DNA of 64,000 nucleotides from UBA7359 sp963976795. GTDB taxonomy: Bacteria > Pseudomonadota > Gammaproteobacteria > Eutrophobiales > Eutrophobiaceae. Made by a program: the position numbers and the translations under genes. Location: assembly GCA_963976795.1 (NCBI GenBank), contig CAXBLT010000011.1:28505-92504 (forward strand), in the 5' to 3' direction. Below, piece by piece: positions 36,362-44,208 of this stretch (positions are counted from its first letter, which is position 1; every line of letters starts with the position of its first letter). The notes beneath the pieces were generated by a model that searched no databases, was not told the DNA's origin, and worked only from the letters and a program-made list of their open reading frames with translations.

Positions 36362-36411
36362 AACGAAAATTTTTCGTTGACAAAACCCAAATCCCGGGAA
36401 CTATATGTAAT
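36362..36411 (+). promoter_or_regulatory. Promoter and palindromic operator of the small RNA candidate
   Basis: A perfect -35 box TTGACA (36377-36382) is followed by the -10-like TATATG (36402-36407) at a long spacing of 19 bases, with TGTAAT just after. The -35 overlaps a 17-base palindrome AACGAAAATTTTTCGTT (36362-36378), a candidate operator. Transcription would begin near 36413. Confidence 0.5.
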
Positions 36412-36412
36412 A

Positions 36413-36553
36413 CCTAGTCTCTAAGCATTTAACAGCATATTTTTCCTTCCTTTCTTCCCTTAGAAGGAAAAATTGACCCGGTTCTCCCCAGCCGGGATAT
36501 TCTGGCCCCGGATGCACACTTTCCCCTAAAGAGATCGCCCGGGGCATTTTTTT
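36413..36553 (+). ncRNA. Candidate small RNA in the Spot 42/ErsA position
   Basis: About 140 bases with strong RNA structure but no reading frame. Stem 1 is TTTTTCCTTC/GAAGGAAAAA (36440-36449 with 36463-36472); stem 2 CCCGG/CCGGG (36477-36496); the end is a stem GCCCCGG/CCGGGGC (36505-36511 with 36539-36545) followed by seven T residues to 36553. It is convergent with engB. In E. coli spf and in Pseudomonas ersA lie at the same place beside engB, near dsbA. The homology is by position and shape; primary sequence similarity was not tested. Confidence 0.6.
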
Positions 36554-36566
36554 ATGCTGATAAACA

Positions 36567-37187
36567 TCATATCTTAAACAACCAATCGGCGAGTTTTTGG
36601 CGTGCCTCATCTAACCCTACTCCCTTCAGAGCAGAAAACTGCTGAACACTGCCATTAATATCTACCAGCTCACGGCTGATTTCCATAGCGGTCTTGTTTG
36701 CAACACTTTTAGATAGCTTATCTGACTTGTTTAAAAGGACATGTAATGGCAAATCACAGCTCTTGCAATAATCTAGCATTATTTGGTCAAAATTCCCCAT
36801 TGGGTGACGTATATCCATAATCAAGAACACACCTTTCAGGGAAATCCTTTCCCTCAAATAGCGTTCGAGTAATTTCGCCCAGGTATTTCTCATAGTTTCA
36901 TCGACCTTTGCGTAGCCATATCCGGGTAGATCAACAATATGTGTAGATTCATCATAGGCAAAATAATTTAATTCTCTGGTTCTACCGGGAGATTTACTCG
37001 TCCTTGCCAGAGATCGTCGATTAGTAATCTTATTCAAGGCGCTTGATTTTCCAACATTGGATCGGCCTGCAAAGGCAACCTCAACACCGTTATCCTCTGG
37101 AAGTTGATTAAAAGCAGCAACACCTTTAATAAATTCAAAGCGGCTGTACCAACCATTTGGTATTATTTGTTCTGTTTGTATAGTCAT
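36567..37187 (-). CDS. engB: Ribosome biogenesis GTPase YihA/EngB
   Basis: EngB is an essential GTPase in large-subunit assembly. The 206-residue protein has G1 AFAGRSNVGKSSALN, G2 TSKSPGRTRELN, G3 VDLPGYGYAKVD and G4 LLNKSDKLSK, all intact. It is followed on the other strand by cytochrome c4 and dsbA, as in Pseudomonas. Confidence 0.96.
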   Translation of the reverse strand: MTIQTEQIIPNGWYSRFEFIKGVAAFNQLPEDNGVEVAFAGRSNVGKSSALNKITNRRSLARTSKSPGRTRELNYFAYDESTHIVDLPGYGYAKVDETMRNTWAKLLERYLRERISLKGVFLIMDIRHPMGNFDQIMLDYCKSCDLPLHVLLNKSDKLSKSVANKTAMEISRELVDINGSVQQFSALKGVGLDEARQKLADWLFKI

Positions 37188-37276
37188 CTCTTAGTGAACT
37201 GTTAAATTTTGCTTAACCATTAAAATAGTTTGCTTATGTTTTTGAAGATTATCGGGTTTTGAATTAACCTTCGTTG

Positions 37277-37293
37277 TCAGGACATTGTCCTGA
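37277..37293. promoter_or_regulatory. Perfect 17-base palindrome upstream of cytochrome c4
   Basis: TCAGGACATTGTCCTGA consists of two perfect 8-base arms around one base, 69 bases before the cytochrome start at 37362. The symmetry and position suggest an operator for a dimeric regulator, not identified here. No T-run follows, so it is not a terminator. Confidence 0.5.
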
Positions 37294-37361
37294 GAAATAA
37301 TCATACTATGAGTTTATTGTTACTACCCGGCATATATGTTGTCTTTAAAGGATCTGGAATT

Positions 37362-37967
37362 ATGAAAAATTATTTAATTGTTGTTTGTCTGTTAACGCTT
37401 ACCTCCGCTTATACCTATGCTGCTGAAGGTGACCCTGCAAACGGCAAGACTCTCTCTCAAACCTGCGCGATGTGTCACAGCGTCGATGGCAACAGTGTAA
37501 ACCCTGTTTGGCCAAAACTGGCAGGGCAACATGCTTCCTACATCGTCAAGCAGTTGAATGATTTCAAAAAAGGAGACCGTGTTAACGCCCAAATGTCACC
37601 AATGGTGGCTCCATTAAGCGATCAAGATATGCTCGATCTAGGCGCCTATTTTTCCAGTCAAAAAACAACCTTAGGTGCGGCTAAACCCGAGTTAATTGAA
37701 ACCGGACAACTTATCTATCGAGCTGGGGACAAAACAACGGGGGTTCCTGCCTGTATGGCTTGTCATGGGCCTAATGGTGCCGGCAACCCAACTGCTCTGT
37801 ATCCTGCCTTACGCGGTCAGCACGCAGCATATACTGCCAGCCAACTTAAAATGTTCAAGTCTGAAGAACGCAGTAATGATCCTAATAATATGATGCGCAC
37901 TATCACTGGACCAATGACTAACCTTCAAATAGAGGCGGTATCTCAATATATTCAGGGCTTACATTAA
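37362..37967 (+). CDS. Dihaem cytochrome c4
   Basis: Cytochrome c4 shuttles electrons in the periplasm, usually to terminal oxidases. The 201-residue precursor from ATG 37362 has a signal peptide (YLIVVCLLTLTSAYTYA) and two haem sites, CAMCHS and CMACHG, in two similar halves, with axial Met candidates in QMSPMVAPL and NMMRTITGPM. The frame is open from 37308, but AAAGGA precedes 37362 and the signal peptide starts there. Confidence 0.93.
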   Translation: MKNYLIVVCLLTLTSAYTYAAEGDPANGKTLSQTCAMCHSVDGNSVNPVWPKLAGQHASYIVKQLNDFKKGDRVNAQMSPMVAPLSDQDMLDLGAYFSSQKTTLGAAKPELIETGQLIYRAGDKTTGVPACMACHGPNGAGNPTALYPALRGQHAAYTASQLKMFKSEERSNDPNNMMRTITGPMTNLQIEAVSQYIQGLH

Positions 37968-38066
37968 AAAATTACACTTTTTTGAAGCAAAACCTGAATA
38001 TAGTCGTCTAAACCCTGCAAGGTTTGGTTAAACAGACCCGAAATCTAATAAATTTTAAGGATCATC

Positions 38067-38693
38067 ATGAAAAAAATAGCTACGACTCTTTCGATATTTT
38101 TATTTTTCCTGATTAGCGGCCAGTCATTCGCTGATGGCGATGGCTACGTGACCATCTCTCCCGCACAGCCAACCCAGTCAGGAGACAAAATAGAGGTAGT
38201 AGAAGTATTTTGGTATGCCTGCCCACACTGTTTCGATTTTGAACCATATATAAGCAAATGGTTAGCATCCAAACCTGATGATGTGGAATTTCGACGCATG
38301 CCAGGTATTTTCCGCAAAAACTGGATCCCTCATGCCAAGGCCTATTTCACTGCGGAGAAGTTAGGTGCTTTGGATACCATCCACACACCATTATTTGATG
38401 CCCTGCATAAACAAAAGAAAAATATTCATGACGATGATGCAATTGAAGAATTCTTTGTCAAACAGGACGTGGACAAAGCGAAATTCACACAGGCATACGA
38501 ATCTGATGAGGTCCAAACCAAGGTTAAGCAGGCCTTTATCATGGGCCAACGATACAAACTCACAGGTGTCCCGGCTGTCATAGTCAATGGGAAGTACATG
38601 GTTAGTGGTTCCACTGCTGGTAGTTTTGAGAATATCCTAAAGGTTATTGATCAACTCGTCGATAAAGAAAGGGCGAGTACTACAAACGATTAA
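38067..38693 (+). CDS. dsbA: Thiol:disulfide interchange protein DsbA
   Basis: DsbA introduces disulfides into exported proteins. The 208-residue precursor has a signal peptide (LSIFLFFLISGQSFA), the thioredoxin-fold active site FWYACPHCFDFEP (Cys 52 and Cys 55, the CPHC of DsbA) and the cis-proline loop GVPAV near residue 170. It follows cytochrome c4 by about 100 bases, in the order seen in Pseudomonas. Confidence 0.96.
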   Translation: MKKIATTLSIFLFFLISGQSFADGDGYVTISPAQPTQSGDKIEVVEVFWYACPHCFDFEPYISKWLASKPDDVEFRRMPGIFRKNWIPHAKAYFTAEKLGALDTIHTPLFDALHKQKKNIHDDDAIEEFFVKQDVDKAKFTQAYESDEVQTKVKQAFIMGQRYKLTGVPAVIVNGKYMVSGSTAGSFENILKVIDQLVDKERASTTND

Positions 38694-38706
38694 AATATAG
38701 CTACAA

Positions 38707-38746
38707 AGGTGTGCCATTCCTGCTGAGCAGCAGAAGTGGTACACCT
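38707..38746. repeat. 40-base imperfect palindrome downstream of dsbA
   Basis: AGGTGTGCCA and TGGTACACCT pair with one mismatch, and inside them CTGCT pairs with AGCAG around a GAGC loop. It lies between dsbA and the diguanylate cyclase. No clear T-run follows, so it may be a weak terminator or an mRNA-stabilising hairpin. Confidence 0.5.
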
Positions 38747-38797
38747 CTCCGATTGTAAGGCCCGCATCATGTTTTATTTAATTGCCGGATACAATCA

Positions 38798-40549
38798 ATG
38801 CTGTCACAAGAAAAAACTGCCGACGCTGATACAGACTGGAAAAAGCAATACGTTCAGATCTTAAAAGAACTCGATGTAAAAGAGAAAGCCTGGGAACAAC
38901 AGCAACAGGAATTACTAAAAACTGTATTAAGGTTAACCTTCGCCTATCAGGGCTCAAATGACATTCTCGATAAAAAACTGTTTGACCTCAAAGAGGCTTT
39001 GAAACAGTCAGATAGCAAACTGCCACAAGAAGAAATTGAACAGATTGTTGTGTCCATCCTGTCACTTAAAAAAGAAAAGGATACCGATGCGTCGAGAACA
39101 AATCAGTTAGTCACAAACGTAATTCAACTACTATCCAACGACAATCAATTTGATCAACATTTTGAGGCTGTCAATGAAATCAATAATGACATACAAACAA
39201 ACTCCATCGACCCCGCCAGCCGATTAAAATCAATAAACGATGTTATTAGTAATATAAATAAATCAGCAGCGACAAAAAAACAAAAACCTGACACCTTTAA
39301 GGTGTTCTTAAGAAAACTAGCTGAGCATCAGGGCACGGAGACTTCACTTGCTGATCTGTGTAAAAAGTCCATAGCATTAAAGAGCGAGCAAGAAAAATTA
39401 AAAATAATCAGCCAATGCATAGAGAAAATAAATTCACAATCGTCTCAGCAAGACAGCAACACATTAACATCAACTACAAGTAAGAAAGAGATAACATTTG
39501 CTATTAGTCACCTGGTTACTATGCTTGACTGGATAACAATCCCAGGTAAATCACAGGCTAAACTCGACACACTAAAACAACAACTTGCACAACGTAGCGA
39601 AGACGCAGACGTCACCAGTTTACTGCGCCGGGTAGCATTGACGATAAGCAATGCCTATATGGAAGTTCAGGCCGAGCTAATAGAAACTGAAGGCTTTTTG
39701 AAAAAAGTAACTCACCAATTAAATGAGATTACCTTACAGGTAGCTGACATAGAAACTCTGGAGAACGAGTCGTTTTCTAACTCTATTTCACTCAGTACCG
39801 AGATGGAAAAACAAATCAACTTAATTCAAACAGGTGTTGATAAGGCCGATTCGATTGAAAACATCAAGAATACAATTAATAACCGCATTGAAGTGATACA
39901 AAATAATATGGACCAGTTCATCAGTGTTGAGCAGAACAGAAAAAAAACATCTACCAATAACCACAAGAAACTGACAGACCGTCTAAACGACATGGAATCT
40001 GAAACCAAAAAACTCAGAGAAGGTATTGAGAAAGAAAGAAACAAAGCCTACACCGATGCGTTAACAAAAATACCAAACCGTATGGCTTTTGATGAACGCA
40101 TTGCCCATGAGTACCGGCGCTGGAAAAGATACAACAATAAGCTAACTTTATGTTTAATCGATATAGATAAATTTAAAAATGTAAATGATACTTATGGTCA
40201 TAAGGCCGGGGATATTGTTTTGCGAACTGTTGCGGAAAAATGCATCTCAAAAGTGCGCGGCAGTGACTTCTTTTGCAGATATGGCGGTGAAGAATTCGCG
40301 CTAATCTTGCCAGAAACAGACCTATCAGCCGCAATAACTGTCGCAGAATCATTAAGGGAAAGTATAGAAGCGTGCGCATTTCAGTATGGTGATAAGACAG
40401 TAGCAATAACTATTTCTTGCGGCCTTGCTGAATTCAAAGGCAAGGATAATCTGGACACGATATTCAAAAGAGCAGATAAAGCCTTATATGAAGCGAAAAA
40501 TAGCGGTCGTAATTGTTGTATCAGTGAAGACCAACTACACTTAATTTAA
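38798..40549 (+). CDS. Diguanylate cyclase with long helical sensor region
   Basis: The 583-residue protein makes cyclic di-GMP. The last 170 residues form a GGDEF domain: AYTDALTKIPNRMAFDERI, LIDIDKFKNVNDTYGH, and the catalytic RYGGEEFALILPE. The inhibitory I-site RGSD lies five residues before GGEEF, so product inhibition is expected. The first 400 residues are helical coiled coil of unknown input; no transmembrane segment is seen, so it is cytoplasmic. Confidence 0.92.
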   Translation: MLSQEKTADADTDWKKQYVQILKELDVKEKAWEQQQQELLKTVLRLTFAYQGSNDILDKKLFDLKEALKQSDSKLPQEEIEQIVVSILSLKKEKDTDASRTNQLVTNVIQLLSNDNQFDQHFEAVNEINNDIQTNSIDPASRLKSINDVISNINKSAATKKQKPDTFKVFLRKLAEHQGTETSLADLCKKSIALKSEQEKLKIISQCIEKINSQSSQQDSNTLTSTTSKKEITFAISHLVTMLDWITIPGKSQAKLDTLKQQLAQRSEDADVTSLLRRVALTISNAYMEVQAELIETEGFLKKVTHQLNEITLQVADIETLENESFSNSISLSTEMEKQINLIQTGVDKADSIENIKNTINNRIEVIQNNMDQFISVEQNRKKTSTNNHKKLTDRLNDMESETKKLREGIEKERNKAYTDALTKIPNRMAFDERIAHEYRRWKRYNNKLTLCLIDIDKFKNVNDTYGHKAGDIVLRTVAEKCISKVRGSDFFCRYGGEEFALILPETDLSAAITVAESLRESIEACAFQYGDKTVAITISCGLAEFKGKDNLDTIFKRADKALYEAKNSGRNCCISEDQLHLI

Positions 40550-40736
40550 ATTTCTTAACAATCAAACAATGTCATTTCAGAGCTTCTCTGTAATTGCTCC
40601 TGGCGTTACGCAATTTCTAGCGACCAAGTAACCCTGCCTTTTAATAACATTCCTTGGTAAGCAAGGCACTTAGGGTGCACCTAAAACGCCTACTGTTAGG
40701 CCCAAGGACAAGTAGCCTGCCCATTTTTCATGCACA
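40550..40736. other. Intergenic stretch without a gene
   Basis: No open frame or RNA family is recognised. A near-palindrome TTAGGGTGCACCTAA lies near 40667-40682. The 11-mer CGCCTACTGTT after it also occurs, reversed, near 54575-54585, hinting at a degraded dispersed repeat; the match is too short to be sure. Confidence 0.3.
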
Positions 40737-40767
40737 TAAAAAAAGGGACCTTACGGTCCCTTTTTAA
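40737..40767 (-). terminator. Bidirectional terminator downstream of pqqA
   Basis: AAAAAGGGACC and GGTCCCTTTTT form an 11-base-pair stem with a TTAC loop, with A- and T-runs on both sides. It would end the pqqA transcript on the reverse strand and also any read-through from the left. Confidence 0.85.
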
Positions 40768-40786
40768 TTATTCCACGAAGGAAATC

Positions 40787-40861
40787 TTACTTATTATTGA
40801 TATACATCGTTACTTCAAAACCAAAACGGATGTCGTTATATTCAGGTGTTTGCCAGTTCAT
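40787..40861 (-). CDS. pqqA: PQQ precursor peptide PqqA, copy 1
   Basis: The reverse strand encodes a 24-residue peptide starting MNWQTPEYNDIRFGF and ending EVTMYINNK. It matches PqqA (family W-x-x-P-x-Y-x-D-x-R-x-G-F-E-V-T-M-Y), with the glutamate and tyrosine (Glu 16, Tyr 20) that are cross-linked to make pyrroloquinoline quinone. GAGGATAC precedes the ATG. No pqqBCDE genes lie in the window. It is too short for ordinary gene callers. Confidence 0.93.
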   Translation of the reverse strand: MNWQTPEYNDIRFGFEVTMYINNK

Positions 40862-40912
40862 GGTTGTATCCTCAGTATTGTGTTAATTTAAATAAGATAT
40901 CTAAAGAAGGTC

Positions 40913-40987
40913 TTATTTGTTGTTGATATACATTGTTACTTCAAAACCAAAACGAATGTCGTTGTATTCAGGTGTTTGCCAATTCAT
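40913..40987 (-). CDS. pqqA: PQQ precursor peptide PqqA, copy 2
   Basis: A second gene encodes exactly the same 24 residues as copy 1 and lies upstream of it, 51 bases apart, with the same GAGGATACAACC leader before the ATG. The two genes differ at seven codons (2, 8, 11, 18, 22, 23 and 24), all synonymous. That pattern shows selection on the peptide after an old duplication. Both probably share one transcript ending at 40737-40767. Confidence 0.93.
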   Translation of the reverse strand: MNWQTPEYNDIRFGFEVTMYINNK

Positions 40988-41133
40988 GGTTGTATCCTCG
41001 TAAAATGTTAAAAGTTTTCTTATCATAAATAGAGCAGATCGCGTGCCAGCTGCACAACAAGAACATTTTTACCAATATATTCATATGCTTACGATTATTT
41101 TGTTAGCCTGTTTAAATTTCTTTTTTGGTTAAT

Positions 41134-41151
41134 TTGGTTGTTAATAACCAA
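41134..41151. promoter_or_regulatory. Palindrome between pqqA and purK
   Basis: TTGGTT and AACCAA face each other around GTTAAT, and further GGTT/AACC half-sites flank it (about 41126-41185: GGTTAAT, ACTGGTTTT, ATAACCATATTGAACC). The cluster lies in the shared upstream region of pqqA and purK and may be a regulator binding site. The remainder of 40988-41287 holds no gene. Confidence 0.35.
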
Positions 41152-41287
41152 TATACTGGTTTTAAATAACCATATTGAACCAATAAATCGTGCAGCTATC
41201 TTGGCTACTATCGATAGAATTACAGATTTACTACGTAGATTATGCTAAATTCGCCGACTTTTTTACGGGCGTGTATTAAGAAATCCT

Positions 41288-42475
41288 ATGACAAATACTC
41301 CTAACAAAACCAGCAATAAGCATATTGCAAGTGGCCATCGAATCGGGATCGTTGGCGGTGGTCAGCTAGCGAAGATGACAGCACTACCTGCAATGGAACT
41401 GGGTTGTGAAATTGTCATCCTGGAAAAAACAGAAAACACGCCGTCTTCCTGTCTTGCCGCAGATATTTTATATGGGGATTGGGACGATCCCACAAACCTG
41501 CTAAATCTGGCAAACAAGGTAGACGTAGTCTCTCTGGAAAATGAATTTGTCGATGCCAATAGTTTAAAAGCCGTCGAACAAGCAGGCCATCGACTATATC
41601 CAAGCGCGTCAACGATTGGACTAGTACAAGATAAACTGATTCAGAAGCAGGCATTGAATGATGCCGGAATCGCGGTAGCACCCTTTGCGGTGGTCAGCTC
41701 ACGAGAAGAAATCAATCAACAAGCGGAACAACTTGGTTGGCCACTGGTGTTAAAAACGAGGCGTAATGGATATGACGGGAAAGGCAACGCTACTTTAAAA
41801 AGCACAGCAGACATAGAAGCTGCGTGGACGAAGCTGGATGGCGATAACCGCGAACTCTACGTAGAAGGCTTTTGTGATTTCGCTGGCGAATTAGCAATCA
41901 TGGTAACACGCGGATCGAATGGAGAAATGGTCAATTACCCCGTAGTTGAATCCGTACAAAAAGATCACATCTGTCATACCGTACGTGCGCCTGCTCGCAT
42001 TGACGCTGCTCTCGCCAATGCCGCGGTTGAACTGGCACGTAAAGCCGTAACAACCATCGATGGCGTGGGTACCATCGGCGTCGAAATGTTTCTCACCAAA
42101 GGCAAACAGATTATCCTTAACGAAATGGCGCCAAGGGTACATAATTCCGGGCATTATACGATAGAGGCTTGTGAGTGTTCGCAGTTTGAAAATCACGTAA
42201 GGGCAATACTGGGTTTACCACTCGGTTCTACTAAAATGATTGCGCCAGCAGCGGTTATGATCAACATGCTCGGAGAAGAGCAGGGTACAGGTTACCCGGT
42301 GGGCATTGAACAAGCTCTGGCAGTGAAGGGCGCCCACATACATGTATATGGAAAAACAACAACAAACATAGGTCGCAAGATGGGGCATATCACGGCTTTG
42401 GGAACAGACATTAATATGGCTGAAGATATTGCTAATCAAGCTGCATCTTGCATACGCTTTGGAGCACAAAAATGA
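41288..42475 (+). CDS. purK: N5-carboxyaminoimidazole ribonucleotide synthase
   Basis: PurK uses ATP and bicarbonate to carboxylate AIR in purine synthesis. The 395-residue ATP-grasp protein shows IGIVGGGQLAKMTALPAMELG at the start, LVLKTRRNGYDGKGNATL near residue 155 and the metal-binding LNEMAPRVHNSGHYTIEAC near residue 277. Its TGA stop overlaps the purE ATG. Confidence 0.96.
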   Translation: MTNTPNKTSNKHIASGHRIGIVGGGQLAKMTALPAMELGCEIVILEKTENTPSSCLAADILYGDWDDPTNLLNLANKVDVVSLENEFVDANSLKAVEQAGHRLYPSASTIGLVQDKLIQKQALNDAGIAVAPFAVVSSREEINQQAEQLGWPLVLKTRRNGYDGKGNATLKSTADIEAAWTKLDGDNRELYVEGFCDFAGELAIMVTRGSNGEMVNYPVVESVQKDHICHTVRAPARIDAALANAAVELARKAVTTIDGVGTIGVEMFLTKGKQIILNEMAPRVHNSGHYTIEACECSQFENHVRAILGLPLGSTKMIAPAAVMINMLGEEQGTGYPVGIEQALAVKGAHIHVYGKTTTNIGRKMGHITALGTDINMAEDIANQAASCIRFGAQK

Positions 42476-42978
42476 AACCGTTAAATAAACCTCTCGTCGG
42501 TATAATTATGGGCAGTGACTCTGACTGGCCAACCTTAAAAGCAGCCGCAGAAATTTGTGAGCAATTTTCAATTGCTCATGAAGTACATGTCGTCTCTGCC
42601 CACCGCACCCCTGATGACATGAACAGGTATGCAAAGAACGCTTATAAAAAAGGTTTAAAAGTTATTATTGCTGGTGCTGGTGGTGCAGCGCATTTACCTG
42701 GCATGGTGGCGAGCCAGACGCCACTGCCTGTTATCGGTGTCCCGGTAAAAACTGAAGCACTAAGCGGTATGGATTCATTATTATCAATCGTGCAAATGCC
42801 AGGGGGCATTCCGGTTGCAACAGTCGCTATTGGTGCGGGTAAAAATGCCGGACTATTAGCCATTAAAATCCTCGCAACCAATAATACAAAGTTAACGGAT
42901 AAGTTGATCGAATATAAAAAAGAACTTGCTCTCGAGTCACGCAAAAAAGACAAGACTTTAAATAAAAAAATTAAATAA
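42472..42978 (+). CDS. purE: N5-carboxyaminoimidazole ribonucleotide mutase
   Basis: PurE moves the carboxyl group made by PurK to form CAIR. The 168-residue protein has MGSDSDWPTL, VVSAHRTPDDM and GAGGAAHLPGMVAS, the class I PurE motifs. The ATG at 42472 overlaps the purK stop (ATGA); the longer frame from 42448 only adds residues inside purK. Confidence 0.96.
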   Translation: MKPLNKPLVGIIMGSDSDWPTLKAAAEICEQFSIAHEVHVVSAHRTPDDMNRYAKNAYKKGLKVIIAGAGGAAHLPGMVASQTPLPVIGVPVKTEALSGMDSLLSIVQMPGGIPVATVAIGAGKNAGLLAIKILATNNTKLTDKLIEYKKELALESRKKDKTLNKKIK

Positions 42979-43018
42979 TAATTTTTACACTTACTCCGTC
43001 AACATAGATGACATCGGG

Positions 43019-43258
43019 TTAATTTATCTTAATGATTTTTATCAGCTTGTTATTCTTATCGAACTGAATTTCAAATAGACCAAAGATGCCTTCATGCGTC
43101 AGGAAACCCTGGATTGCATTGGCAGGAAATTTAATACTTCTACCATTTTCAGAACGCGCCACAATATTTTTAGCATTTCCCTTGTAATATTCCAGATACT
43201 TTTCTGCCGTCAAGGCAAGTCTAAAACGCATAAAACTTAATGTGCTCTGGTTATTCAT
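43019..43258 (-). CDS. DUF2835 family protein
   Basis: The 79-residue protein has the DUF2835 pattern: MRFRLALTAEKYLEYYKGNA, VARSENGRSIKFPANAIQGF and THEGIFGLFEIQFD. Function unknown. The MRFRL methionine (residue 10) may be the true start, giving about 70 residues. Confidence 0.8.
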   Translation of the reverse strand: MNNQSTLSFMRFRLALTAEKYLEYYKGNAKNIVARSENGRSIKFPANAIQGFLTHEGIFGLFEIQFDKNNKLIKIIKIN

Positions 43259-43277
43259 CCGACATCTACGCTTCGCA

Positions 43278-43472
43278 CTAAAGTTTAGTACTTGGCGTTA
43301 GTTCATTTTCTCGTTGTTTAGCCATTAATAATATCGTTTTTCGTTCTTCATTATTTGATTCACTCCAACTAACAATTTCTGCAATGGTTCTAAAACATCC
43401 CATACAGATATCATCTTCATTCAAACAACAGTTTCTTACACAGGGCGATTGCACATCATTTGTGTTATTCAT
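43278..43472 (-). CDS. DUF1289 cysteine-rich protein
   Basis: The 64-residue protein has the DUF1289/YdhL pattern SPCVRNCCLNEDDICMGCFRT followed by EIVSWSESNNEERK. The four or five cysteines could bind a metal or iron-sulfur cluster (not shown). It ends just before the DUF2835 gene and begins four bases after the amidotransferase stop. Confidence 0.8.
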   Translation of the reverse strand: MNNTNDVQSPCVRNCCLNEDDICMGCFRTIAEIVSWSESNNEERKTILLMAKQRENELTPSTKL

Positions 43473-43476
43473 GGCA

Positions 43477-44205
43477 TTAGCGGTTCAATATGATTGACTT
43501 CCAGTTCTCGTATAATTGTCTTGCTGTTTTATTAAAATCATCCATATTTTCCAATGCATCTTGTTCAAGTTTATTCACAGCATTTTTACCCAGACTTTTT
43601 TCCAGTGCCCGCTTATAAGCCGGAATGTTACTCCAACCTGATACCGTTGGCGCAATGATTTCTTGATGATACTGCATGGTAAAGACTTGTGTCCCCAACG
43701 ATAAGGATTGAATCGCGCATTTATCAGAATAACTTAAAATATCCATCCCGGCTGGTGCGGTCTTTACTTCAGCACTATGCCATTGCAGGCAATGCATTTT
43801 GTCAGGCATGTTTTTCAAGCAGGGGCTTTGTTTGCCTGTCTCAGTTTTATAAATTGGCATAACACCAACTTCAGGGAAAGTTCCCAAGCCAACCTCGCCA
43901 CCAAGCGCATCGGCTAATAATTGGTGTCCAAGACAAATTCCAACATACGGCATTTTTAATTCATTCACAGCTTTTTGGATAGCGGCTTTTTCATTAATCA
44001 ACCATGGGTATTTTGCTTCTTCCCAGACATCCATCGGACCGCCCATCACCCACAGCGCATCGTAAGCTTTTAAATCGGGGATCTGCTCACCTTCATCAAG
44101 TTCGATAACATGCAAATCAATACCGTCTTCCTTAAAAAAATCAAGGAATATGCCCGGGTGTTCAATGCGAAGATGTTGAAAAACCAGTATGCGTTTGATA
44201 TCCAT
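43477..44205 (-). CDS. Class I glutamine amidotransferase
   Basis: The 242-residue protein is a stand-alone GATase1 domain like those annotated GMP synthase-like. The nucleophile is in PYVGICLGHQLLADALGG (Cys about 96), and the catalytic His and Glu are in MQYHQEI. A glutamine-dependent or gamma-glutamyl hydrolase role is possible; the substrate is unknown. It is followed by the DUF1289 gene. Confidence 0.82.
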   Translation of the reverse strand: MDIKRILVFQHLRIEHPGIFLDFFKEDGIDLHVIELDEGEQIPDLKAYDALWVMGGPMDVWEEAKYPWLINEKAAIQKAVNELKMPYVGICLGHQLLADALGGEVGLGTFPEVGVMPIYKTETGKQSPCLKNMPDKMHCLQWHSAEVKTAPAGMDILSYSDKCAIQSLSLGTQVFTMQYHQEIIAPTVSGWSNIPAYKRALEKSLGKNAVNKLEQDALENMDDFNKTARQLYENWKSIILNR

Positions 44206-44208
44206 GTC

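Noticed and set aside
40550..40736. Possible structured RNA between the cyclase and pqqA
   Set aside because: Only short hairpins are visible, no promoter or known family.
42448..42471. Upstream extension of purE
   Set aside because: It lies inside purK; ATGA overlap gives the natural start.
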